DNA from: an uncultured Clostridium sp.
Lineage (GTDB): Bacteria; Bacillota; Clostridia; TANB77; CAG-508
Reading direction: 5' to 3'
Length of the DNA: 34,751 nucleotides
Assembly: GCA_948465565.1 (NCBI GenBank)
Contig: CAOJXR010000010.1
Span: forward strand, 1 to 34,751
Shown one piece after another: positions 1-7,673 of the stretch. The notes under the pieces were generated by a model. That model was not told the origin of the DNA and searched no databases. It was given only the letters and a program-made list of their open reading frames with translations. A program made the position numbers and the translations under genes. Within the stretch, counting starts at the first letter, position 1, and the number at the start of each line of letters is the position of its first letter.

Positions 1-106
1 TAGTATTATACAACATTTCCACAGAAAATTCAAATATTATGAAGAAAATAAAAAAGCGGGGGACAACACAGCATATTGCAAGCACAAAAAAATTATAAAA
101 CATAAA

Positions 107-135
107 TTGAAACGCAAAAAAATATTTGATATAAT
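107..135 (+). promoter_or_regulatory. sigma-A promoter of tex
   Basis: TTGAAA at 107-112 and a perfect TATAAT at 130-135 are separated by 17 bases. Transcription should start near 142, about 25 bases before the tex ATG. This also rules out the in-frame TTG at 107 as a start codon, because it lies in the -35 box. Confidence 0.8.
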
Positions 136-166
136 AACCAAAGATTTAAAAAAAGAAGGAGAAAAT

Positions 167-2326
167 ATGAATATAACAGAAAAAATAGCTGCAGAGCTAA
201 ACATAAAAATATCACAAGTAGAAAATACAATAAAGCTAATTGACGACGGAAACACAATACCATTCATAGCACGTTACAGAAAAGAAGTAACAGGAAACTT
301 GAGTGATGAAACATTAAGAGAATTCGGAGAAAGACTAACATACCTAAGAAACTTAGAAGAAAGAAAAGAAGAAGTAATCAGACTAATAGACGAACAAGGA
401 AAACTAACAGACGAACTAAAACAATCAATAGAAAAAGCAGAAATACTATCTGAACTAGAAGACATATATAGACCATATAAACAAAAGAAAAGAACACGTG
501 CAACAATAGCAAAAGAAAAAGGACTAGAACCACTAGCAACAATAATATATTTACAATCAGACAAAAGAGACTTATGCGAAATCGCAAAAGACTACATAGC
601 CCCTGAAAAAGGTGTAGAAACAATTGATGACGCACTAAACGGAGCAAAAGACATAATCGCAGAACAAATATCAGACGAAGCAGAATATAGAAAAAGAATG
701 AAAATATTATGCCAAAAAGAAGCTGTCATTGTGACAAAAGCAGCCAAAGAAGAAAAATCACCATATGAAATGTACTACGAATTTAGCGAAACAATAAAAA
801 CCTTGCCAAGTCACAGAATTCTAGCAATAAATAGAGGAGAAAAAGAAGAATTTTTAAAAGTCAAAATTGACAAACCAGACGAAAAAATAATAGACTTTAT
901 AAAAAATGATATTATAAAAGATAAAACAAGTAAATACAATACAATCTTAACAGAGATAGTTGAAGACAGTTATAAAAGATTAATAGAACCATCAGTAGAC
1001 AGAGAATTAAGAGCAGACTTAACAGAAAAAGCAGAAGAAAAAGCAATAAAAGTATTTGGCAAAAACGCAAAACAACTATTACTACAAGCGCCAATCAAAA
1101 ACATAACAGTACTAGGATTTGACCCAGCATATAGAACAGGATGCAAACTAGCAGTAATAGACCAAAACGGAAAATTACTAGACACAGCAACAGTATATCC
1201 TACAGAACCACAAAACGACGTAGCAGGAGCGGAAAAAGTAATAAACAATTTCATAAAGAAATACGATATAAACATGATAGCAATAGGAAACGGAACAGCC
1301 TCAAGAGAATCAGAAATGTTTGTATCAAACCTAATATCAAAAAACGAAAAAGAATTATATTATGCAATAGTTAGTGAAGCAGGAGCATCTGTATATTCAG
1401 CCTCAAAACTTGCAACAGAAGAATATCCAGACATAAACGTATCATTAAGAGGTGCGATATCAATAGCAAGAAGATTACAAGACCCACTAGCAGAACTAGT
1501 AAAAATAGACCCAAAAGCAATAGGAGTAGGGCAATATCAACATGATGTAAATCAGAAAAGACTATCAGAAAGCCTAACAGGAGTAGTAGAAGACGCCGTA
1601 AATAGTGTAGGAGTAGACGTAAACACAGCAACACCATCACTACTATCATACGTAGCAGGAATAAACAAAACAATTGCAAAAAATATCGTAGAATATAGAG
1701 ACACAAACGGAAGCCTAAAAGCAAGAAAAGAATTACTAAAAGTACCTAAGCTAGGAAAAGTTGCATTCGAACAATGTGCAGGTTTCTTACGTATATTTAA
1801 TGGAAAAAATCCATTAGAAATAACAGGAGTTCACCCAGAAAGTTACGAGAAAACAGAACAGTTATTAACAAAAATGGGATATTCTGTGGAAGATTTACTA
1901 AAAAATGAAAAATTATTGCAATTAAGAAACGATTTGAAAAAAATAAACATAAAAGAAGTAGCAAAAGACCTAGAAATAGGAGAACTAACATTAGGCGATA
2001 TAATAAATGAACTATCAAAACCAGGCAGAGACCCAAGAGAAGACATGCCAAAACAAATATTAAGAAGTGATGTGCTAAAATTCGAAGACTTAAAAGAAGA
2101 CATGATACTAAAAGGAACAGTAAGAAACGTAACAGACTTCGGTGCATTTGTAGATATAGGTGTAAAACATGATGGACTAGTACATATATCTCAATTATCA
2201 AATAACTTCGTAAAAAACCCATCTGACGTCGTTGCAGTAGGAGATATAGTTGATGTAAAAGTAATCGGAATAGATACAGAAAAACAAAAAGTAAGCCTAT
2301 CAATGAAAGACGTAAACAATAAATAA
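167..2326 (+). CDS. tex: Tex family RNA-binding transcription accessory protein
   Basis: This is a 719-residue Tex/YdcI-type protein, normal length for the family. It is a cytoplasmic nucleic-acid-binding factor linked to transcription and RNA metabolism. Visible domains in order are a helical Tex N-terminus, a YqgF/RNase H-like domain starting around GFDPAYRTGCKLAVID, tandem helix-hairpin-helix motifs (SYVAGINKTIAKNIVEYR, LLKVPKLGKVAFEQCAGF) and a C-terminal S1 domain (GTVRNVTDFGAFVDIGVKHD). The start is ATG 167, preceded by AGAAGGAG; an upstream in-frame TTG at 107 is inside the promoter. Codons end mostly in A or C (ata, aca, gac, aac), the pattern of core plus-strand genes here. No in-frame CGG was found. 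It stands alone with its own promoter and terminator. Identification is secure; the exact cellular role is not. Confidence 0.96.
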   Translation: MNITEKIAAELNIKISQVENTIKLIDDGNTIPFIARYRKEVTGNLSDETLREFGERLTYLRNLEERKEEVIRLIDEQGKLTDELKQSIEKAEILSELEDIYRPYKQKKRTRATIAKEKGLEPLATIIYLQSDKRDLCEIAKDYIAPEKGVETIDDALNGAKDIIAEQISDEAEYRKRMKILCQKEAVIVTKAAKEEKSPYEMYYEFSETIKTLPSHRILAINRGEKEEFLKVKIDKPDEKIIDFIKNDIIKDKTSKYNTILTEIVEDSYKRLIEPSVDRELRADLTEKAEEKAIKVFGKNAKQLLLQAPIKNITVLGFDPAYRTGCKLAVIDQNGKLLDTATVYPTEPQNDVAGAEKVINNFIKKYDINMIAIGNGTASRESEMFVSNLISKNEKELYYAIVSEAGASVYSASKLATEEYPDINVSLRGAISIARRLQDPLAELVKIDPKAIGVGQYQHDVNQKRLSESLTGVVEDAVNSVGVDVNTATPSLLSYVAGINKTIAKNIVEYRDTNGSLKARKELLKVPKLGKVAFEQCAGFLRIFNGKNPLEITGVHPESYEKTEQLLTKMGYSVEDLLKNEKLLQLRNDLKKINIKEVAKDLEIGELTLGDIINELSKPGRDPREDMPKQILRSDVLKFEDLKEDMILKGTVRNVTDFGAFVDIGVKHDGLVHISQLSNNFVKNPSDVVAVGDIVDVKVIGIDTEKQKVSLSMKDVNNK

Positions 2327-2366
2327 AACAAAGATCTCAGAAAAACTCTGAGGTCTTTGTTTTATT
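2325..2366 (+). terminator. Bidirectional terminator between tex and the convergent UDPGP gene
   Basis: A roughly 15-bp hairpin with arms at about 2326-2340 and 2348-2363 (core CTCAG/CTGAG extended by AAAACAAAGA/TCTTTGTTTT, one G-U pair) follows the tex stop. T-rich tails exist on both strands. It sits between the two convergent stop codons (tex 2324-2326, pyrophosphorylase 2366-2368), so it probably serves both genes. Confidence 0.85.
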
Positions 2367-3627
2367 TATTGTTTAGAAGAATTCTCAAACTCTTCTTTCA
2401 TATAAAGCTTAGTAGCTGTATCAGGACTATACAATCCGAACAGGATCCTTAATAGGCGCAAACTCCTTATCTTCGTCAACACGCAAAAGCGTAATATTAT
2501 CAAAAAATCTAAAAGAATCAAAAATAAACTTTTCATATTTATAAGAATTAGGACAATCAGGAATAATCTTCATACCCTCATCATTTATAAACGTATTCTT
2601 CTTACTAGCCCTATGATAAGGCAAATCAATACTAGAAATCCTTTCAAGAGCATCTATAGAAAACAAATGACACAAAATATTAACTTCCCTATACAAAAAC
2701 TTATTATCCACTTTAGCATTTGTTATCTCATCAGTAATCCTCTGATATCCAAGCATAGCAGGTTTGCCATTCTTCCTACAGAAAACCCAATCCTTAGAAT
2801 AAGAGTCTTGTTTAAAAATAGTCTTAGCACCTATCTCTGTAGAATTAGCCATTGTCAAAGCCAAGAAAAGAGGATCAGCAACTTTAACCAAAATATTATC
2901 AATACCAGACACAAAAACCCACTTAATTCCATCAGATTTCATTTTCTCAATAAGACCGATTACAAGCAAGAGACTCAAACAAATTACCATTTCCATTTGA
3001 AGCCTCATGCACTTTGTAAGGTTCTATAAGAAGAATTTTACCATCATCAGAATTAACCAAAGGCAACTTACTCTGAACAAAAAAAGTCACTTTATCCTTA
3101 TTATATCCAAAATAATTTTTAGCCTCAAAAAAATGAATTGTATCATCATTATTATTCTCACTGGTCATGATATACCATGGAATCTCAATATTATAACGTT
3201 TATTCGCACTTTTAAGCTTATCAGCTAATATTTCAAACAAAGACTCCTTTTTAGGATGAAGATTAAGCTCAAACGTACCTTTAGGTCCCTTGTGACCAAG
3301 TCTAGTACCCTGACCACCAGCCATTGTAACAACAGCATAATTACCAAGCTTTAACAGTTCAGAACCCTTATTCTCCAAATTACGGCGCTCCTTTATAGAA
3401 ATACTACTCTTAATAAAATAATCCAAAGGTTCAATAATCTCATCAGTAGGAATAGAAATCGTTTTTAAATCAGAATAAAGCTTATTAATCTTTTCAAAAT
3501 CAATACTTTCAATCTGTGTCAATAAACAATTCCTTTGTTCATCTGAAAGCTCATTATAAAAAGAAAGCAAATGCTCTTGATTATACTTTTTTAACAAATC
3601 TCTTATACTAGAGAGCCTTGAGTCCAT
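2366..3627 (-). CDS. UDPGP-family UDP-sugar pyrophosphorylase, read through two +1 frameshifts at CGG
   Basis: The product would be a type 1 UDPGP-family nucleotidyltransferase (UTP plus a hexose- or N-acetylhexosamine-1-phosphate to UDP-sugar). The nucleotide-binding loop VVTMAGGQGTRLGHKGPKG is near residue 100, followed by PWYIMTSEN, HEASNGNGNLFESL, the uridine/metal-site strand DNILVKVADPLF and a C-terminal EFAPIKD. The gene is open from ATG 3627 to 2959, shifts +1 at CGG 2958-2956, runs to 2439, shifts +1 again at CGG 2438-2436 and ends at TAA 2368-2366. The reconstructed protein is about 419 residues, normal for bacterial members. Skipping the C of each CGG gives Gly at a family-conserved Gly with no length change. 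Without shifting, the products are 226 and 193 residues. It lies 21 bases downstream of the metallophosphoesterase, probably in one transcript. It is either a pseudogene with two indels or a recoded gene; the sugar specificity is not visible. Confidence 0.85.
2436..2438 (-). other. Second +1 frameshift site (GTT CGG A)
   Basis: On the minus strand the frame reads GTT-CGG-ATT-GTA-TAG. Skipping the C gives GTT-GGA-TTG-TAT-AGT-CCT-GAT and the expected family C-terminus (GLYSPDTATKLYMKEEF), ending at TAA 2368-2366. Confidence 0.75.
2956..2958 (-). other. First +1 frameshift site (AAT CGG T)
   Basis: On the minus strand the frame reads TGT-AAT-CGG-TCT-TAT-TGA. Skipping the C gives TGT-AAT-GGT-CTT-ATT-GAG and continues as GLIEKMKSDGIKWVF with correct family spacing to DNILVKVADP. 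Confidence 0.8.
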
Positions 3628-3648
3628 AAATTTATCCTTTCACAAAAT

Positions 3649-4443
3649 CTAAGACATAGCCTTAGACAAATTTTTCAATAAAATATCTTTATCAGGAATA
3701 TCTGAATTACGCAATTTATCAATTTCCCTTTCAACATCATAAGGAAGTCTAACCGTAGTAATAGAATAAGAAGAAAGCTCTTTAGAATCTAAATTTCCTT
3801 CTAATATAACATATGAAGAAATTGTCGAAAAGTGACATAAATCAATATCACACTCATCATTATCAATCTCAATAGGAAGACCAACACTACCAGTATTAAA
3901 AATAGTCTTATTCTTACACCTAAAAAGATTTGGAGAATGAATATGAGCATATCCAACAATATCAGGAACAGGGTCAGCCTCGCTCTTACCAATAAAAGAT
4001 GTATTCTCAAACATCTTCAAAGGATCAGTAATCTCAAAATTCGCATACTCATTTTCAGCATTTGAATGTAACGGATTAAAAATATGTTTCATACTAAAAG
4101 GTGAAGCATGGAAAAGTCTAACAAGATGTCCACTCAAATAAAAATCATAAGAAATTGGAAGAGCCCCCAAATAATCAATATTCTCTTGAGTCATATGTTC
4201 CTGTGTCCAAAACTGCAAAGGTATAACACAATTATGAGCAAGCAAATGGTCACAATTACCACGAACAACAACCTCACAATTTTGACGTACTAAATCAGTA
4301 ACATCATTAGGACTAACACCTTTAATTGCAATATCACCCAAACAATAAACATGAGTAATACCACGACTTTTTATATCATTCAAAACAGTTTGTAATGCTG
4401 TTAAATTACCATGGATATCAGCAATAATAGCGACTTTATCCAT
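3649..4443 (-). CDS. Calcineurin-like metallophosphoesterase
   Basis: A 264-residue cytoplasmic phosphoesterase of the metallophosphatase superfamily. Metal ligands are visible in family order: D9 and H11 (IIADIHGN), D37 (CLGDIAIKG), the GNCDH motif near residue 64, a His in LFHASPF and the GYAHIHSP motif. The substrate cannot be read from sequence; relatives include phosphodiesterases and small phosphatases. ATG 4443 is preceded by AGGTGATTTT. A terminator at 4497-4526 separates it from the upstream receiver gene, and a TATAAT at 4486-4491 (minus) may start its own transcript. The pyrophosphorylase gene follows after 21 bases, so the two are probably co-transcribed. Confidence 0.9.
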   Translation of the reverse strand: MDKVAIIADIHGNLTALQTVLNDIKSRGITHVYCLGDIAIKGVSPNDVTDLVRQNCEVVVRGNCDHLLAHNCVIPLQFWTQEHMTQENIDYLGALPISYDFYLSGHLVRLFHASPFSMKHIFNPLHSNAENEYANFEITDPLKMFENTSFIGKSEADPVPDIVGYAHIHSPNLFRCKNKTIFNTGSVGLPIEIDNDECDIDLCHFSTISSYVILEGNLDSKELSSYSITTVRLPYDVEREIDKLRNSDIPDKDILLKNLSKAMS

Positions 4444-4496
4444 AAAATCACCTACCCTTCATATATATAATTCCACATACACAATATTATAACACA

Positions 4497-4526
4497 AAAG
4501 CGAACCAAAATTAAATGATTCGCTTT
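4497..4526 (-). terminator. Terminator after the receiver/HD-GYP gene
   Basis: Arms AAAGCGAA (4497-4504) and TTCGCTTT (4519-4526) form an 8-bp stem just downstream of the HD-GYP stop. The tail on the minus strand is only short (CTTTTGTG), so termination may be partial. It splits the minus-strand gene run into two units. Confidence 0.65.
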
Positions 4527-4533
4527 CAAAAAT

Positions 4534-5577
4534 TTATACTTTTCTCTGTATATCCAATATCTTATGTTCTTCCGTTTCTAGAATATTTAAAAATGCCTTT
4601 GCAATAACAGGATCAAACTGTGTACCACTACATGTTTCAATTTCCTTTTTAACATAATCCAAATCCAAAGCACCTCTATAAGCACGTCTAGAAGTCATTG
4701 CATCAAAAGTATCAGCAACAGCAACAATTCTAGCAAGTAAAGGAATATCAGAACCAGCAAGCTTTGAAGGATAACCCCTACCATCATAACGCTCATGATG
4801 ATGCTTAACAATAGGAATAATATCAGCAAAAATAGTAGCATCAGAAAGAATATGAGCACCTATTGAAGGATGATTTTTAATCTCAGAATACTCATCCTCA
4901 GTAAGCTTACCATTCTTAAGCAAAATTCCATCAGGAATACCAATTTTGCCAATATCATGGAAAAGAGCACCAATTCTCAAAGTTTTCATTTCTTCAGGAG
5001 TCAAATTAAGTCTTTCCCCAAGAAGTAAAGAATATTCAGAAACCCTATCAGAATGACCCTTAGTATAAACATCTTTAGCCTCAACAGTATTTCTCAAAAT
5101 CTCAATACTCTCCAAATAAGACTTCTCAAGCAATTCTTTAGAATCAGAAAGCTTTTTATTAATTTCCTTAATCATATTCATCTGTTCAACAGACTTTAAA
5201 CCTGATTCAATAAGCAAAAGCAATTGGTCAAACTTATCACTCTTCTCACAATACCCCTGAATATCCAATTTCCTAATAGTTTCAAGAGGAGGAGCCAAAT
5301 CCTTATGGCCTGTAAGCAACAAAATATACAAATCCTTATTAAACTTTCTAATTTCTTCAACAACCTGGTCACCATGAAATGGAGACATAATATAATCCAA
5401 AAGCATCAAATCAAAATGTTCATTTTTAACCCTCTCAATAGCTTCAACTGGGTCAGTAACACCAACAATCGTGTAATTATGCAAATAAACTTTAAGAGAA
5501 TCTATAATACCAATTTCATCATCAACAGCAATAATTTTATATTTAGACATCTCTGTGTTTGCCATATTTAATCTCAT
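4534..5577 (-). CDS. Response regulator with HD-GYP cyclic-di-GMP phosphodiesterase domain
   Basis: This 347-residue protein joins an N-terminal receiver domain (acidic pair D19-D20, phospho-acceptor D61 in LMLLDYIM, switch Thr in LLLTGH, Lys in CEKSDK) to a coiled linker (about 125-160) and an HD-GYP domain. The HD part reads HDIGKIGIP and the GYP part RYDGRGYP; both are intact, so it should hydrolyse cyclic di-GMP. Further ligands lie in HHHERYDG. No DNA-binding domain is present. The ATG at 5577 follows GAGGTG with a 5-base gap. It starts 19 bases after the sensor kinase gene ends, so the two form a clear cognate pair. The pair is directly downstream of the NRPS, and whether it governs NRPS output or a surface behaviour is unknown. 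Confidence 0.93.
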   Translation of the reverse strand: MRLNMANTEMSKYKIIAVDDEIGIIDSLKVYLHNYTIVGVTDPVEAIERVKNEHFDLMLLDYIMSPFHGDQVVEEIRKFNKDLYILLLTGHKDLAPPLETIRKLDIQGYCEKSDKFDQLLLLIESGLKSVEQMNMIKEINKKLSDSKELLEKSYLESIEILRNTVEAKDVYTKGHSDRVSEYSLLLGERLNLTPEEMKTLRIGALFHDIGKIGIPDGILLKNGKLTEDEYSEIKNHPSIGAHILSDATIFADIIPIVKHHHERYDGRGYPSKLAGSDIPLLARIVAVADTFDAMTSRRAYRGALDLDYVKKEIETCSGTQFDPVIAKAFLNILETEEHKILDIQRKV

Positions 5578-5596
5578 AGAAACACCTCACAAATTT

Positions 5597-7600
5597 TTAA
5601 TCCGCAAAAGGTAAAGTAATAATAAAAGATGTACCCTTACCCTCCTTGGTCACAAATCTCATATCACCATGGAAATGAGCCTTAATATTTGAATAAGACA
5701 TAAATAACCCTAAACCAGTACCAGATTTACCCTTAGTAGTAATCATTTTCTTAAACAAATTCTCCTGAACAACTTTAGGCAATCCTGGACCATAGTCACG
5801 TACAATCAATTCAAGCTTATTATCGCTTATTTGAGCAATTAAGTCAATATTTTTATCAGGTTCACCATTATATGCCTGAATAGAATTTGAAATCATATTA
5901 TTTAAAACTTGAACCAAGCTGTTAATATTACCACTAATCTTTCTATTATCAGGAACTTTATTTTTAATATTCAAATTAACAAGAGCAGACTTAAGTTCAT
6001 GTCTCATCAAAATATCAACTTGCTTAAATAAATCAGAAGTAGAGAAAGAGAACACTTGAACATCAGACATCGTAACAGCTTGACCCTTTACAGCAGTAAT
6101 TACATCAGACATATACGAAGTATGAGTTTTAATCTTATCAATCCATTCTTGCATATCCTTTGCAATATCATGGAAATCCTCATTTGTAACAATAGGGTTA
6201 CCAATAGAAGCATCAAGTTCCTGTACAAGTTGAGTCAAAGCCTCATCAGCACCAGCAATACTCATTATTGGAGTCTTCAAGTTATGAGCAATACCACCAA
6301 CCATTTGTCCAAGAGAAGCAAGACGTTCACGCTCAATAAGCAAATCCTGACTACTCTTAATCTGGTCAATGTTCTGGTCATTCAATTCCTGAACCTTATT
6401 ATACGCAACACACAAATCACCAATCTCATCATTAGAAAGAATAGGCAACTTAGTATTAGAAGACGAATTTGATATATTAAACAAAGAATCAGAAACAGTC
6501 TTAATATCATCATGTAAAGAATTAGCAAACATACTCAAAGAAACAATAGTAACAAAAATAGTAAACAAGAAATCCATAAGCAAAAATACTATAGTTTCAG
6601 AAGAATCAATAGAATACATAATTCCAAGGGTATATACACCCTGTTCAGTATTTACTTTTATAGTAGTACCCTGAGTATCAATACCATATCCATCATAAGT
6701 TCTACCATCAAGATTACCAGAATTATACTTAGTATACTCAATAAGAAAATTACTAGGTTCAAAACCAGAAATCGTCAAAACAGAACCATCAGGTTTTATC
6801 ATAAATTTTGAATGACTATAATGTGCCAATTCAAATTCAGAAAAAATCTTAACTAAATTTCCTGAATCATAAGTAACAGAACTATCAAAACATTCATTCA
6901 TAGCCCTATGGTAAGAATTAAAAAGAAAATTCTCTTCTGTTTTAATAACTTGATTATAAGCAATCAATGCAGTAAGTAAAATACCCATAATAGAAATAGG
7001 TAATACCTGTAACCAAATCTTAGATTTTAAAGAAACATGAACATTAATCTCTGACTTCACATCATAAATATCCTTTAAAATCGTTGTATAAAAATCCTTT
7101 GAAAAGATATATGATGCCACAGAAAAAAGTAAAAAGAAAGATACAAATAACATCAAAATCTTAAAAATCATAATAGGAGGATGACTTCCCGTAAACGCCA
7201 AAACCAAAATAGAGCAGGCGATAGGAAGGAAACACTCCACAGAAAATATTATATATGGTAAAGAAAAACACTTTTCTCTAATTTTTTGGATTCTTTTTTT
7301 ATCATTAATCTTTTTTGGATTAGTATCCTTGTACCAGCTATCAATAGGCCTAAACAAAAACTTCACAGTACAAAAAATAAGAGCTGAACACAAAAGATAA
7401 ATAATAGAAATTTGTGCAACAAAAGGAATACCAGACATATAAATATCAAAAGCATTATTCAAAGAATCTGGTGGATAATTTAAAATTATAGGTAGCACAG
7501 AAGTCAAAATCAAAACCATAACAAGCGCTACAGATAAATATCTAATAGTAACTCTAGTACTAGGCAATTTAAAAAAACTTAATTTTTTCTTCTTATCCAT
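5597..7600 (-). CDS. Membrane sensor histidine kinase
   Basis: A 667-residue two-component kinase. The N-terminal half has several hydrophobic membrane segments (around 20-40, 55-80, 115-165 and 200-215). An extracytoplasmic segment of about 120 residues follows, then another membrane helix (around 340-360) and a HAMP-like linker. The H-box has H439 in GQMVGGIAHNLKTPIMS. The ATPase has an N-box (NNMISNSIQAY), G1 (DYGPGLP), an F-box-like segment and G2 (GKSGTGLGL). ATG 7600 has AGGAGG upstream. The adjacent HD-GYP receiver is its likely phosphorylation target. The ligand sensed by the extracytoplasmic part is unknown. Confidence 0.93.
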   Translation of the reverse strand: MDKKKKLSFFKLPSTRVTIRYLSVALVMVLILTSVLPIILNYPPDSLNNAFDIYMSGIPFVAQISIIYLLCSALIFCTVKFLFRPIDSWYKDTNPKKINDKKRIQKIREKCFSLPYIIFSVECFLPIACSILVLAFTGSHPPIMIFKILMLFVSFFLLFSVASYIFSKDFYTTILKDIYDVKSEINVHVSLKSKIWLQVLPISIMGILLTALIAYNQVIKTEENFLFNSYHRAMNECFDSSVTYDSGNLVKIFSEFELAHYSHSKFMIKPDGSVLTISGFEPSNFLIEYTKYNSGNLDGRTYDGYGIDTQGTTIKVNTEQGVYTLGIMYSIDSSETIVFLLMDFLFTIFVTIVSLSMFANSLHDDIKTVSDSLFNISNSSSNTKLPILSNDEIGDLCVAYNKVQELNDQNIDQIKSSQDLLIERERLASLGQMVGGIAHNLKTPIMSIAGADEALTQLVQELDASIGNPIVTNEDFHDIAKDMQEWIDKIKTHTSYMSDVITAVKGQAVTMSDVQVFSFSTSDLFKQVDILMRHELKSALVNLNIKNKVPDNRKISGNINSLVQVLNNMISNSIQAYNGEPDKNIDLIAQISDNKLELIVRDYGPGLPKVVQENLFKKMITTKGKSGTGLGLFMSYSNIKAHFHGDMRFVTKEGKGTSFIITLPFAD

Positions 7601-7613
7601 AAAATCCTCCTAC

Positions 7614-7673
7614 AATTGAAAAAAGATTGCTTATAATTCTAACGACACAAGATAAGTAATATTTTTTTCAATT
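7614..7673 (-). repeat. Inverted repeat in the NRPS-kinase gap
   Basis: A perfect 11-bp inverted repeat, AATTGAAAAAA at 7614-7624 and TTTTTTCAATT at 7663-7673, spans nearly the whole gap. One arm touches the NRPS stop codon and the other ends just upstream of the kinase SD. It could be a weak terminator or an RNA structure setting the kinase/NRPS ratio. No good promoter was seen in the loop. Confidence 0.45.

Noticed and set aside
107..166. N-terminal extension of Tex from TTG 107
   Set aside because: The TTG is the -35 box of a consensus promoter, and ATG 167 has the SD.
1371..2303. Long leucine-rich minus-strand open frames inside tex
   Set aside because: They are shadows of the biased codon use of tex, with no SD and no domains. 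The same applies to other antisense frames through the window.
2427..3008. A separate 193-residue gene starting at ATG 3008
   Set aside because: Its first 17 residues are out-of-frame sequence, and the family match starts only at the CGG junction. It is the continuation of the pyrophosphorylase.
2366..3627. Simple reassignment of CGG to another amino acid
   Set aside because: Reassignment keeps the frame, and here the frame must change by one base at each CGG. It cannot explain the gene.
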